From assembly GCA_963669455.1 (NCBI GenBank), contig OY770026.1, positions 3,596,001-3,660,000 of the forward strand: a DNA stretch of 64,000 bases. Reading direction: 5' to 3'. This document shows positions 1-7,959 of the stretch, one piece after another. Position 1 is the stretch's first letter, and each line of letters starts with the position of its first letter. The notes beneath the pieces are model-generated. The model saw nothing but the letters and a program-made list of their open reading frames with translations, had not been told where the DNA came from and ran no database searches. The stretch comes from JAWKWH01 sp963669455. Lineage in GTDB: Bacteria > Pseudomonadota > Alphaproteobacteria > Rhizobiales > Rhizobiaceae. The position numbers were made by a program, and so were the translations under genes.

Positions 1-660
1 GCGCGCGTCGCATATGGGGCTTGATTCATCGACGCGACGGCCAACCTGGCTGACTATCCGCTGGCAGATATTCAAAAGCTGCTGATTGTCCCGGAACCGG
101 ATCGGGGTTTCCTCGACCCTGCCGTTGATTTCAATGAATACATTCTTGGCACCATTGACCATGATATCGGCGATTTCATCGCGCGCGAGCAAAGGCTCAA
201 GCGGACCATAACCGAGCACGTCATTGCAGATATCCTCAAGCAGTTCTTCCTGCTCGGAAATCGACATCGCAAAATTTTTGATGGCGATGATGTCATTGAC
301 GATGTCGCGAATTTCCTCGCGCGCTGCATCCGGCTCAAGCTTGGCAAGCTGCGACAGATCAATCGTATCGATCAACGCAGAAAAGACCTGGCTTTTGGTG
401 TCGTAGTAAGATTCGCCACGCTCTCTGTGCTTCGGTTTTACCGGCTCGTCCATGAGAGTGGGAGGAGCCTTGACGACCAAGGCCGGCGGCGCGGTTTTTT
501 CTGATTGCGGAGGTGAACCAGCCGGCGCATTTGCGTCAGGCGCGGCACTACCGCTCATTTCACCAGGCGGCAGTTTTGGTTCTGCTGCGAGGGTTGCGGT
601 ATCTTCCGACAAGGAAGCGGGATTTACCGCATCGCTTTTATTGCCCTTTTTTCCAAACAT
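1..660 (-). CDS. cpaF: Tad/Flp pilus assembly ATPase CpaF (TadA), N-terminal part, cut by window edge
   Basis: The minus-strand frame from the ATG at 660-658 is open to base 1 (220 codons), so only the N-terminal part is here. It starts MFGKKGNK, then has a Pro/Ala-rich linker to about residue 75. After that comes the conserved N-terminal domain of secretion ATPases of the CpaF/TadA type, with DVLGYGPLEPLL, DIMVNG, INGRVEETRIRF and VGRRVDESSP. CpaF is known as the hexameric cytoplasmic ATPase that powers Flp pilus assembly. The Walker A region would lie beyond the left edge. It follows cpaE by 34 bp and closes the visible part of the cpaA-F operon. Confidence 0.93.
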   Translation of the reverse strand, partial: MFGKKGNKSDAVNPASLSEDTATLAAEPKLPPGEMSGSAAPDANAPAGSPPQSEKTAPPALVVKAPPTLMDEPVKPKHRERGESYYDTKSQVFSALIDTIDLSQLAKLEPDAAREEIRDIVNDIIAIKNFAMSISEQEELLEDICNDVLGYGPLEPLLARDEIADIMVNGAKNVFIEINGRVEETPIRFRDNQQLLNICQRIVSQVGRRVDESSPICDAR

Positions 661-694
661 GTCTGATCAACCAGTCCTGCAATGCCGCCGTTAA

Positions 695-1978
695 TTACTT
701 ATTTTTCGCCGTCAGCCGCCCTAACAGACTGTTAAGGCCTTTTTTCTTAGGTGCCTTGAGCTCACTGCGACCCGTAATTATGTGCGCAACCTCGTTAAGC
801 GTATGTGTAACCGGGTTCTGACTGTCCGTTTCCGCCAGCATCCGCCCATTGTTGGATGCGTTTCCAAACAGCTGCGGATCAAAGGGGATTTCAGCCATCG
901 GAACCAACCCCAAAGGCTCGGCAAACTCGGCGGCGGAAATTTCCGGACGTTTGGGAATACCGACCTGGTTGATCAGTAGCTTAGGCGGCGCATCGTTGGG
1001 CCGCACTTTGACCAGCGTATCTACAATGTTCTTTGTATTGCGCAGATTGGCCAACTCCGGGGTTGCCGTAATGATCACTTCATCGGCAAGGGTCAGAACA
1101 GACTTTGTCCAACCGTTCCAGGCATGGGGAACATCTAGCACCACATAAGGGGCCGAGCGTTGCACAACGTCGATGATCTGACTGAAGGATTCCTTGTCAA
1201 AGTCGTAGACGCGATCCAATGTCGACGGAGCCGCCAACATGGAAAGGTTTTCGGCACATTTGGCAAGAAGCCGGTCGAGATAGACTTCATCAATCCGCTC
1301 AGGCGCGAACACCGCCTCGGCTATGCCCTGTGTGGGATCCTGATCGAAGTTGATATTTGCGGTTCCAAACGGCAGGTCAAGGTCGGCAACAACCACTTCC
1401 GAACTGAACAGATTTGAGATGTTCCAACTAAGGTTGTGCGCGATTGTAGATGAACCAACACCACCCTTGGCGCCGACAAATGCCAATGTCTTTCCAAGCG
1501 GCTCAGCTTCCGGATTGACGAAGATTGCCGAAATGACACCAATTACGTCGGCAAGAGAGATCGGCGCTACGATGTACTCAGAAATACCGGCCTTCATAAG
1601 CTCACGGTACAACCAGACATCGTTGTAATGGCCAACAATAACGACCTTCGTATTCGGGTCGCATACCTCTGCCAACTGCCCCAGAGCCGAAAGCAAATCC
1701 TTCGGTTCGAGTTTGGATTCAAGAATGATCAAATTTGGGTTCGGCGCACCCTTATAATAACCAACTGCCGTCTCAAGGCCGCCCATTTGGACCTTGAGAT
1801 GGGCTTTTGTCATGCGCCGATCATTGCCTGCACTTTCGATGGGCTTGGCAACACCTTCCGATTCACAAAATGCCTGAACCGAAACCCTTGGAACCGGGCG
1901 AAGATTGTTCAGCGAACCCGCTTCATCGGATTGCTGTGCCTGGCCGGCATGATCGCTTTCGTATGCGAGATTACTCAT
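695..1978 (-). CDS. cpaE: Pilus assembly protein CpaE (TadZ), ParA/MinD-like
   Basis: 427 aa. A receiver-like N-terminal domain (about residues 60-155) is followed by a MinD/ParA-type P-loop domain. The P-loop has the deviant Walker A GAKGGVGSST at about 169-178 and the downstream motifs DLDLPFG and VLDVPH. CpaE/TadZ is known as the factor that places the Tad secretion machine at the cell pole. It lies between cpaD (18 bp upstream) and cpaF, the canonical order. The C-terminus is basic (KKKGLNSLLGR). Confidence 0.93.
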   Translation of the reverse strand: MSNLAYESDHAGQAQQSDEAGSLNNLRPVPRVSVQAFCESEGVAKPIESAGNDRRMTKAHLKVQMGGLETAVGYYKGAPNPNLIILESKLEPKDLLSALGQLAEVCDPNTKVVIVGHYNDVWLYRELMKAGISEYIVAPISLADVIGVISAIFVNPEAEPLGKTLAFVGAKGGVGSSTIAHNLSWNISNLFSSEVVVADLDLPFGTANINFDQDPTQGIAEAVFAPERIDEVYLDRLLAKCAENLSMLAAPSTLDRVYDFDKESFSQIIDVVQRSAPYVVLDVPHAWNGWTKSVLTLADEVIITATPELANLRNTKNIVDTLVKVRPNDAPPKLLINQVGIPKRPEISAAEFAEPLGLVPMAEIPFDPQLFGNASNNGRMLAETDSQNPVTHTLNEVAHIITGRSELKAPKKKGLNSLLGRLTAKNK

Positions 1979-1996
1979 GTGATTCGATCCAGCTTG

Positions 1997-2707
1997 TTAT
2001 GGATTTACAAAAGAGGTGTCGCCGCGCAGGACCTGACCGCCCTCGCGGTATTGATCTATGGCGATTACACGGCGTGCGGCATCGATCTCACTTGGCTTGC
2101 GAGGTCCAAGCAGGTCCGCCGGATTGGCGGTCTGCGCTGCCAAATTGTTCTGATAGGAACAACCAAAGTTGGCGTAGTGCTTGTTTTCCGTGTTTTGGAG
2201 TATGTCGTCTGGCCACCTACCACATTGCCCGGCGGCCGCGCTCATCGAGGTATATGTCAATCTGATCGGTGCGGCTGTTTCGGTTGATGCAGCCTGATAG
2301 GGAACCGCAATAATCTTGTGCTTCGGCACACCTGAATCAACCATGAGGTCGAAGATCTGGTGCGAGAGATTAGCAACGGTCCGTTCATTTGCCGAACCGG
2401 TCGGCATCAGCACCTGCACAACAGAGCCGGAAGCACGGTCATATTTGTCAAGAAAGCCCAAAATCGCAGCCTTTTGCGTTCTGCTCACCCGCTCATCAGT
2501 AACGCCAACCGGTATGTCGATTGCTTCGTTGCGTTCAGAAATGACGATCGGATGGTTCGTCCGATAGTCATCAGGAACGGATCCAACTTCGATGTGGTGA
2601 ACATTCTGGCTGGCACATCCCGACAGAAGAGAGCCGGCGAGAACTGCTATTGTAAGACGGGCGGCGACCTTTTCCCGGCTTGACCTGTGTTTCGACTGTA
2701 ACATCAT
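1997..2707 (-). CDS. cpaD: Pilus assembly lipoprotein CpaD
   Basis: 236 aa with an N-terminal lipoprotein signal ending in the lipobox LLSGC (Cys at about residue 31), so probably attached to the outer membrane. The body matches the CpaD family, including YRTNHPIVISE and the C-terminal stretch CGRWPDD followed by GCSYQNNLAAQ. CpaD is thought to help the CpaC secretin. Two adjacent ATGs (2707 and 2704) follow a purine-rich GGGAACGGGA. It begins 12 bp after cpaC and belongs to the same operon. Confidence 0.92.
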   Translation of the reverse strand: MMLQSKHRSSREKVAARLTIAVLAGSLLSGCASQNVHHIEVGSVPDDYRTNHPIVISERNEAIDIPVGVTDERVSRTQKAAILGFLDKYDRASGSVVQVLMPTGSANERTVANLSHQIFDLMVDSGVPKHKIIAVPYQAASTETAAPIRLTYTSMSAAAGQCGRWPDDILQNTENKHYANFGCSYQNNLAAQTANPADLLGPRKPSEIDAARRVIAIDQYREGGQVLRGDTSFVNP

Positions 2708-2719
2708 TCCCGTTCCCGA

Positions 2720-4297
2720 TTACTTGTAAATGTAGCCAACAACACCATGATAACGGCCTTTTGGCAGGTCGGTTTTCATGGTGCCGTAGACACGGTTGAC
2801 CCGCCCGAGGAAAAAGCCTGCGCCGTCGCTCGGTGCATTGAAATTGTCATCCGGTTTGGCAAGCTTGTTGCGCGACACGGGCCGGGCCAAATATGGTGTG
2901 ACAATGATCACCAGTTCCGTTTCATTGCGTACAAAGTCCTTGCTGCGGAACAATGATCCGAGCACCGGTACCTTGGACAGACCAGGCAGACCGGAGGACG
3001 CCTGGCGTATATCGTCGCGCACCAGGCCTGCGATCATCATCGATCCGCCCGATGGGAGTTCGACCGTCGTATCAGCAAGACGCCGTCTGATGGAAAGCAG
3101 GCTCGTGCCGGCGCTACGAACACCCGCTGACAGGGCAACGGAATCCTCGGTTGTCGGCTCAGAGACCGACGTGCGGACTTTCAGGCTGATGCGGCCGGGC
3201 GATAAAACAACGGGCAGAAACTCCAGCCCAATCCCGTATTCCAGGCGGGTGATGTCGTAGGTTAGCTGGTTCGTATCAGTGTCCACGTCCTGGCCGGTGA
3301 TGAGATTGAATTCACCGCCAACCCGAAATGTCGCTTGCTCACCCGAAACTGCGGTGAGTGTCGGCTCAGCCAATGTCTTCATGACGCCGGACTGTTCCAT
3401 CGCATTTAGATAGGCGTTGATTGTCGCCGACCCGATTGCGCCGCCAATGTTGAGCTTTGACGGAGAAAGCGGTTTGCCCAATCCAAAAAAGTTATCGCTG
3501 ATCGCCCCATAGGTAATGCCATTGGACGACCCGTTGCCAATCATATTGACGCCGAGCTGTTTCATGACGTTGCGAGAGACTTCTGCGACCGTCACCTTCA
3601 AGGTGACCTGATCCTCGCCTATGATCTTGATCAGATTGACGATCTGGCTGGTGCGTCTTTCCGTATCCGGATTGTTAATTGCAACACCGCCGCCTTCTGT
3701 ACCTGTTGCTGCTGCGGTGGTGGTAAACTGACCTGTTGTCGCTTCACCGCCGGTCAGGAAGATTTGCGACAGTTGCGCAGCTCTCGATGCGTCAAGTGGC
3801 GTCTCCACCGTACCGGTGAGCACCACATTGTCGTTTAGCAGCTCCACCTCAATATCAGAATTGGGAATGAAGCGATTTAAATGCTCCTTAAGACCGGACA
3901 CATCGCGCTCAATCGCCAAGTCAATATTGGCGATTTGTTCGCCATTGGGGCCAAATATGAAGATATTGGTTTCGCCCACCTGCTTGCCAAACAGATAGAT
4001 ACGGCGTGCCGTTCTGGTTACAGCGTCCGCGACTGCCGGATTTGCAACCAGAATGTCATAAGCATCGCGCGGCAAGTCAATGACAATCGACTTGTTCAAA
4101 CCCAGTTTGATTCGCTGATTCTTGAGCGTTTTATTGACTTTGGCACTCTGCGCAAATGCTTTCGAGCTATCATAACCGGCTGTTCCGACATTCACGGCCA
4201 TCGCAGCAGCAAGTGTAAACAAAGCTGTCGTCAAGCGAAGCGGATGCGCGGTTTTGAGCACGCCTACCGGCATTTTACTCCTCAGGTCGCGATTCAT
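2720..4297 (-). CDS. cpaC: Outer-membrane secretin CpaC (RcpA) of the Flp pilus
   Basis: 525 aa. A long signal peptide ends near residue 50. Then come the pilus-assembly N-terminal domain (KSIVIDLPRDAYDILVANPAVADAV), a BON-like region, and the secretin domain ending with the typical VPVLGSLF. The secretin forms the outer-membrane channel for the Flp pilus. The ATG overlaps the cpaB stop by 4 nt (ATGA), which indicates translational coupling. The N-terminal domain has a stand-alone relative in this window at 8082-8519. Confidence 0.95.
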   Translation of the reverse strand: MNRDLRSKMPVGVLKTAHPLRLTTALFTLAAAMAVNVGTAGYDSSKAFAQSAKVNKTLKNQRIKLGLNKSIVIDLPRDAYDILVANPAVADAVTRTARRIYLFGKQVGETNIFIFGPNGEQIANIDLAIERDVSGLKEHLNRFIPNSDIEVELLNDNVVLTGTVETPLDASRAAQLSQIFLTGGEATTGQFTTTAAATGTEGGGVAINNPDTERRTSQIVNLIKIIGEDQVTLKVTVAEVSRNVMKQLGVNMIGNGSSNGITYGAISDNFFGLGKPLSPSKLNIGGAIGSATINAYLNAMEQSGVMKTLAEPTLTAVSGEQATFRVGGEFNLITGQDVDTDTNQLTYDITRLEYGIGLEFLPVVLSPGRISLKVRTSVSEPTTEDSVALSAGVRSAGTSLLSIRRRLADTTVELPSGGSMMIAGLVRDDIRQASSGLPGLSKVPVLGSLFRSKDFVRNETELVIIVTPYLARPVSRNKLAKPDDNFNAPSDGAGFFLGRVNRVYGTMKTDLPKGRYHGVVGYIYK

Positions 4298-5106
4298 TTC
4301 CTGGCTCCCACTTCGGTTATTTGACCGGATTTAATGAGGCGTACAGTTCCCTTGCTGCCACTTCCGGATACGAGATAGTCTGCTTCTGTGCCGTTGGCTT
4401 CCTCGGCGTCCACTGTCGCACGCAGGGCGAGCGTAAGGCGGTCAGCCATTTGTTGTGCCACGGTGATGATTTCCGCTTGCCGCGGCGTCAATTCAAGGGT
4501 CGCTGTTTCGCCAACCTTGACCTTGCGGCCCTCTTCATCCTCCTGGATCGTCTGATCGATCGCCAGAACCCTGATATTGTGGAGAATGGTTTCGGTCACA
4601 AAACCTTCCGTAGCACCATCGGCTGCACGGCGCGTCATGATCACATCGACATTGTCGTTGGGAAGAATGAAGCCGCCGGCGGATGTATCTGGCGATATCT
4701 GGGTAGCGATCGCCCGTTTGCCTGAAGGCAGAATGGACGACATGAAAGCCTGACCGGCATCAATCAATTTTGATCGCCGAATCGGCTCGCCGGAAAACAT
4801 CGGCAGGCGGGCTACCGCTCCTATGAACGTATTTAGCGCCTCCGGCTCGGTCTCCCGGGTGATGAACCCTTCGCGGACACCGTCTGTAGGCCAAGCCTGC
4901 CATGCCAACTGATCTTGTATGACACCGCCAACCCCAATGTCATGCTGGATCACCAACACGTCCGTCAGCTCGACAGCGGGTGCCACGGGTTGATTATCGA
5001 CGACGACAACCGGTGGCGGCGTTGCCGACATTTGCATGGCCATATATCCCGCGCCCACCGCGGAAACTACTGCCACACCCATAATTATTAGTCGGGATGC
5101 ATTCAT
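4294..5106 (-). CDS. cpaB: Flp pilus assembly protein CpaB (RcpC)
   Basis: 270 aa from the ATG at 5106. The open frame extends further upstream, but this ATG has GTGAGG about 8 nt before it and begins directly at the hydrophobic anchor (MNASRLIIMGVAVVSAVGAG). A SAF/AFP-like domain follows (VLVIQHDIGVGGVIQ ... EPIRRSKL) and then the CpaB C-terminal part (QISPDTSAGGFILPNDNVDVI). CpaB is a periplasmic partner of the secretin. About 650 bp separate it from cpaA, roughly half of it an inserted repeat element, so it may have its own promoter. Confidence 0.92.
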   Translation of the reverse strand: MNASRLIIMGVAVVSAVGAGYMAMQMSATPPPVVVVDNQPVAPAVELTDVLVIQHDIGVGGVIQDQLAWQAWPTDGVREGFITRETEPEALNTFIGAVARLPMFSGEPIRRSKLIDAGQAFMSSILPSGKRAIATQISPDTSAGGFILPNDNVDVIMTRRAADGATEGFVTETILHNIRVLAIDQTIQEDEEGRKVKVGETATLELTPRQAEIITVAQQMADRLTLALRATVDAEEANGTEADYLVSGSGSKGTVRLIKSGQITEVGARK

Positions 5107-5451
5107 TTGCCCGAACCTCACACTCGCAAACAAAACGTGAGGGGACTTTGCAACGTCAATCGTCAAATTATGGTTAATGCAATGCTTACAATCGAAATTT
5201 GCAGCCACAAAGATGTAAATTGCACGCTGAAACCCAGGTAATCTCGGTCATGGCCCCATTAAGTTATCCATACTGCCCGAGTGGATTTGGCTGTCGAACA
5301 AGAGGAAAAGTGAAGGAAAACTCGATATTTTCAATTCGTTGTGACGCATTCGCCACCCTAATCGGCAAACAGAATTGCACCTGAATGGGTCAAAACTGCT
5401 CCAACTTAGCCGATATTGTGCGGGGAACGTAGTCGTCCTTGCGGGGGGCTT
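5107..5451. other. Non-coding region upstream of cpaB
   Basis: 345 bp with no credible gene between cpaB and the repeat element. It probably holds the cpaB promoter. A CtrA-like motif is listed separately at 5170-5177. Nothing else was recognised. Confidence 0.6.
5170..5177 (-). promoter_or_regulatory. Candidate CtrA-type motif upstream of cpaB
   Basis: The minus strand reads TTAACCAT 63 bp upstream of the chosen cpaB ATG. TTAACCAT is the known alphaproteobacterial CtrA half-site, and CtrA controls pilus genes in Caulobacter. A single 8-mer is weak evidence. A one-mismatch version (CTAACCAT) occurs upstream of both flp copies. Confidence 0.35.
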
Positions 5452-5762
5452 TAGAGCGTATCCGGCTTAAATGGGAGCGGTTTGATGGTGAGGATTTTTC
5501 GGTTCGGCGAGGAGAACACCGGAGCGCGATCAGATGATCGGGCGAGGATTTCGACACTGCCGAAGCGGAAAAGACCACCAAGCCGATTGGAGACCAGCGC
5601 ATTGAGACATCCAAATAAACCGCAACCGTTTGAACTTGCTTCTTTGCACCCTGAACGGCGTCGCGCGTGGCTAACGGTGTTCACACCGCGTCGCCCCACT
5701 CTCCTAGTCAGGGCACAAATTAGCGGCGTTCAAACGATTCCATTTAAACCGGATGCGCTCTA
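5452..5762. repeat. 311-bp dispersed element with 33-bp terminal inverted repeats, copy A
   Basis: It begins TAGAGCGTATCCGG and ends with its imperfect inverted copy CCGGATGCGCTCTA; the repeat extends about 33-34 bp at each end. The whole sequence is alignable to 62321-62629. Internal hairpins lie at 5527-5540 (CGATC/GATCG) and 5675-5688 (CGGTGT/ACACCG). It has no open frame of its own that looks real and no transposase, so it resembles a MITE or a structured intergenic repeat. Its last CTA forms the stop codon of cpaA on the minus strand. The flanks are compatible with a TA target. Confidence 0.85.
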
Positions 5763-6272
5763 GAACTGGGCCATCGCCCATTGCGCCAATACTGTTGAGG
5801 GAAATACGATCATTCCGCCACAGGCCAATGCGATGCCGTATGGGACGCCGGTGTCAGAATCAGCAAAATTTCTCAATGGCAGCAGGTGACCGGTAAAAAC
5901 TGACAGGGGCGACTTTCTGTAAAGCAGGATCGCCACCGTGAGAGCGCCACCTAAAAGCGTCGAATAGATGAGGTACTGGACGAGTGTCATGCTAAGGCCC
6001 ATCCACACTGCGGTGGCTGAAAGAAGCTTCGCATCACCGCCGCCCATGCCGCCTAGAGCAAACAGTCCAAATGTAACCACCAGAACCGCCATGCCGGCTG
6101 CCAGATGGCTGAAATAGACGCTCCACTCCATGCCGGTCATAGGAGCAATCACCGTAAATGTGGCCAACAATAATACCGATACACGATTTGCGATTGTCAT
6201 CGACAGCATGTCGGATACCGCCGCAAATACCATGCAAAACGGAAATACAACAAAAATTACAGCGGCTAGCAT
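5760..6272 (-). CDS. cpaA: Prepilin peptidase CpaA (TadV), A24 family
   Basis: 170 aa, strongly hydrophobic with about six membrane segments. The two catalytic aspartates of type IV prepilin peptidases are visible: Asp21 in VSDMLSMTIANR and Asp80 in GMGGGDAKLL. CpaA cleaves the leader of Flp pilin and TadE/F pseudopilins. It sits between flp and cpaB, the usual order. The stop codon TAG is provided by the end of the adjacent repeat element, so the C-terminus may have been altered by the insertion, although the length is normal for the family. Confidence 0.93.
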   Translation of the reverse strand: MLAAVIFVVFPFCMVFAAVSDMLSMTIANRVSVLLLATFTVIAPMTGMEWSVYFSHLAAGMAVLVVTFGLFALGGMGGGDAKLLSATAVWMGLSMTLVQYLIYSTLLGGALTVAILLYRKSPLSVFTGHLLPLRNFADSDTGVPYGIALACGGMIVFPSTVLAQWAMAQF

Positions 6273-6396
6273 GGGAATACCCCGGTTGGTTTGTGACTAG
6301 GTCATGGACCTAAACCTTAGCGCTCACGATTTAATCAATCGTGAAATCTGCGCATTGCGAGCCTTCTTTCAAGGGCTCGGCCGGCACTCGAAATCG

Positions 6397-6427
6397 AAAA
6401 AAAGACCGTCCCTTCGTAGGAACGGTC
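6397..6427 (-). terminator. Intrinsic terminator downstream of flp copy 1
   Basis: On the minus strand a GACCGTTCC/GGACGGTC hairpin with a 7-nt loop is followed by seven Us. It lies 80 nt beyond the first flp stop and before cpaA. It could limit read-through from the strongly expressed pilin into the assembly genes. Confidence 0.75.
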
Positions 6428-6508
6428 CTTAGCAGTCAATACCGCCGAAATTTCAAAGACGCGCCCGCCGACTAGGCCTAGCGGATGCGCCCGAAACGCT
6501 GGCAATGT

Positions 6509-6682
6509 TTAGGTAGCGGCATCCAGCTTGTTTGCTATTGTATTAAACTTGTTATTGAGGCTGTTGCCCAGCGAAGTGGCACCAACAACGATAGCAAGCG
6601 CAATAAGTGCAGCAATCAGACCGTATTCAATAGCCGTTGCACCTGATTCATCTTTTACAAAACGTGAAACAATCTTAGACAT
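6509..6682 (-). CDS. Flp family type IVb pilin, copy 1
   Basis: 57 aa from the ATG at 6682, preceded by AAGGAG at good spacing; an upstream ATG in the same frame has no such site. The short basic leader is followed by the Flp signature DESGATAIEYGLIAALIAL, where prepilin peptidase cuts at the Gly and Glu sits at +5. The C-terminus is NSLNNKFNTIANKLDAAT. It is the major subunit of Flp pili. It differs from copy 2 only near the C-terminus. Its neighbours are cpaA downstream and the duplicated copy upstream. Confidence 0.95.
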   Translation of the reverse strand: MSKIVSRFVKDESGATAIEYGLIAALIALAIVVGATSLGNSLNNKFNTIANKLDAAT

Positions 6683-6938
6683 TTGAGAACTCCTTACTCC
6701 GTATTTACAGCACAACCCGTCAACGTTTTTTGGTTGTTGATCGGATAGGCGCAATTTACTCATGAGCTCTTTCGATCGACTTAAAAAACAGTCCTAATCA
6801 AACGTTACCCGGAAAGAGGATTTTCTATGGTTAGCAAATTCCTAAGATAGGGCGTTGCCCGATCAAATAGAAAAGCCCAGTTTTACGCGTTTTTGATACG
6901 TCAAAGTTACAGTCAGATCGGAAATGATCCCAAGACAC

Positions 6939-7216
6939 GCTCTAGCTCCTGCCAGCAAACTGGATTTGGAGTTTGGTTGGTTTCCGTTCGTGTCAGGGTT
7001 AGGAGAAAAGCCGATGGCAGAGTTAGCCTCTTTTAAGGCTTTTCGACGCGAGGCTAGCGCGAACGGAACCAATCGCTTGAGCGACGCGGCGTATTTTCCG
7101 TTTCCCGGCGTTGCTGAGCCCTTAAGGTGCAAGGCACCGCCAGCGGCCTCATCGCCTTGGGAGACGAAAAATCAGGCTCGCGCCAAACCCGAAACCAGTT
7201 TGCTGGCAAGACTTGG
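6939..7216. repeat. Roughly 278-bp element with inverted terminal repeats in unit 1
   Basis: Present in duplication unit 1 and missing at the matching place in unit 2 (about 7921). The ends hold TGCCAGCAAACTGG and its exact inverse CCAGTTTGCTGGCA, extending imperfectly to about 27 bp (6950-6977 and 7182-7208). The interior contains further inverted segments, for example GGTTTCCGTTCG against CGAACGGAACC. No protein was recognised. The junctions are not clean, so either insertion in unit 1 or imprecise loss from unit 2 is possible. Confidence 0.7.
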
Positions 7217-7289
7217 TTCCAGGTCATGGCCCTATTATAAAGAGCGGCAGTCAGTACCGCCGAAATTTCAAAGACGCGCCCGCCGACTA

Positions 7290-7352
7290 GTGGTTCTTAT
7301 GATTCCAACATTTGCTGATGAGTGGGATGCAAATGTTGGAATCGAACCATTA
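7290..7352. mobile_element. 63-bp palindromic insertion at a TA site, downstream of flp copy 2
   Basis: Unit 1 reads CGACTAGGCCTAGC. Unit 2 has the same flanks split by 63 bp, with TA on both sides. The arms CTAGTGGTTC...TTCCAACATTTG and CAAATGTTGGAATCGAACCATTAG-like ends are inverse to one another around a short centre, so the insert folds into one long hairpin. It resembles the Rhizobiales palindromic elements that lack coding capacity. It lies 35 bp beyond the flp copy 2 stop codon. Confidence 0.82.
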
Positions 7353-7386
7353 GGCCTAGCGGATGCGCCCGAAACGCTGGCAATGC

Positions 7387-7560
7387 TTAGTTTGTGGCAT
7401 CCAGCTTGTTTGCTATTGCAAGAAACTTGGTATTGAGGCTGTTGCCCAGCGAAGTGGCACCAACAACGATAGCAAGCGCAATAAGTGCAGCAATCAGACC
7501 GTATTCAATAGCCGTTGCACCTGATTCATCTTTTACAAAACGTGAGACAATCTTAGACAT
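7387..7560 (-). CDS. Flp family type IVb pilin, copy 2
   Basis: 57 aa with the ATG at 7560 and the same AAGGAG ribosome-binding site as copy 1. The leader and the SGATAIEYGLIAALIAL segment are identical to copy 1. The tail differs (NSLNTKFLAIANKLDATN). Both copies appear intact. Possible roles are pilin dosage or a variant subunit; the sequence does not decide. Confidence 0.94.
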   Translation of the reverse strand: MSKIVSRFVKDESGATAIEYGLIAALIALAIVVGATSLGNSLNTKFLAIANKLDATN

Positions 7561-7711
7561 TTGAGAACTCCTTACTCCGTATTTACAGCACAACCCGTCA
7601 ACGTTTTTTGGTTGTTGATCGGATAGGCGAAATTTACTCTTGAGCTCTTTCGATCGACTTAAAAAACAGTCCTAATCAAACGTTACCCAGAAAGAGGATT
7701 TTCTATGGTTA

Positions 7712-7814
7712 GGGCGTTTTGTGGTGCCTTTGAACCGCGGCAACGCCTGTATCGGCTTGGAACTATTGAAGCATTATTCGCTTCTATGACTCCGTTTGAG
7801 CGAAAAATGCTCTA
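7712..7814. mobile_element. 103-bp insertion at a TA site, upstream of flp copy 2
   Basis: Unit 1 reads ATGGTTAGCAAATTC, the empty site. Unit 2 reads ATGGTTA, 103 bp of extra sequence, then GCAAATTC with TA duplicated. The ends are TAGGGCGTTTT and the inverse of TAGAGCATTTTT, sharing the TAG-GC-TTTT type of terminus seen in the 310-bp elements. An internal GAAGC/GCTTC hairpin is visible. It lies about 150 bp upstream of the flp copy 2 start. Confidence 0.82.
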
Positions 7815-7959
7815 GCAAATTCCCAAGATAGGGCGTTGCCCGATCAAATAGAAAAGCCCAGTTTTACGCGTTTTTTGATACATCAAAGTTACAGTCGGAT
7901 CGGAAATGATCTCAAGACACGGGGCTGGCTCCAGGTCATGGCCCTATTATAAAGAGTGG

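Larger units (their letters stand above)
6433..7247. repeat. Tandem duplication unit 1 (contains flp copy 1)
   Basis: The sequence from CAGTCAATACCGCC to the GAGCGGCAG at 7247 recurs with only scattered differences as 7248-7959, directly abutting it. Unit 1 carries a roughly 278-bp element (6939-7216) absent from unit 2. Unit 2 carries 63-bp and 103-bp elements absent from unit 1. Removing these leaves two units of about 540 bp each. Confidence 0.85.
7248..7959. repeat. Tandem duplication unit 2 (contains flp copy 2)
   Basis: Second copy of the unit at 6433-7247, in the same orientation and directly adjacent. It has the flp gene and its upstream region, interrupted by a 63-bp palindromic insert and a 103-bp insert. 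The intrinsic terminator found below flp copy 1 lies outside the duplicated unit, so flp copy 2 lacks an equivalent. Confidence 0.85.

Noticed and set aside
5482..5763. Open frame inside repeat copy A (93 codons)
   Set aside because: Copy B does not preserve a matching protein; the element changes in step with pairing, not with codons.
6924..7436. Plus-strand open frame of 170 codons through the flp duplication
   Set aside because: It crosses the 278-bp element, the unit junction and the antisense of flp copy 2, so it has no unity as a gene.
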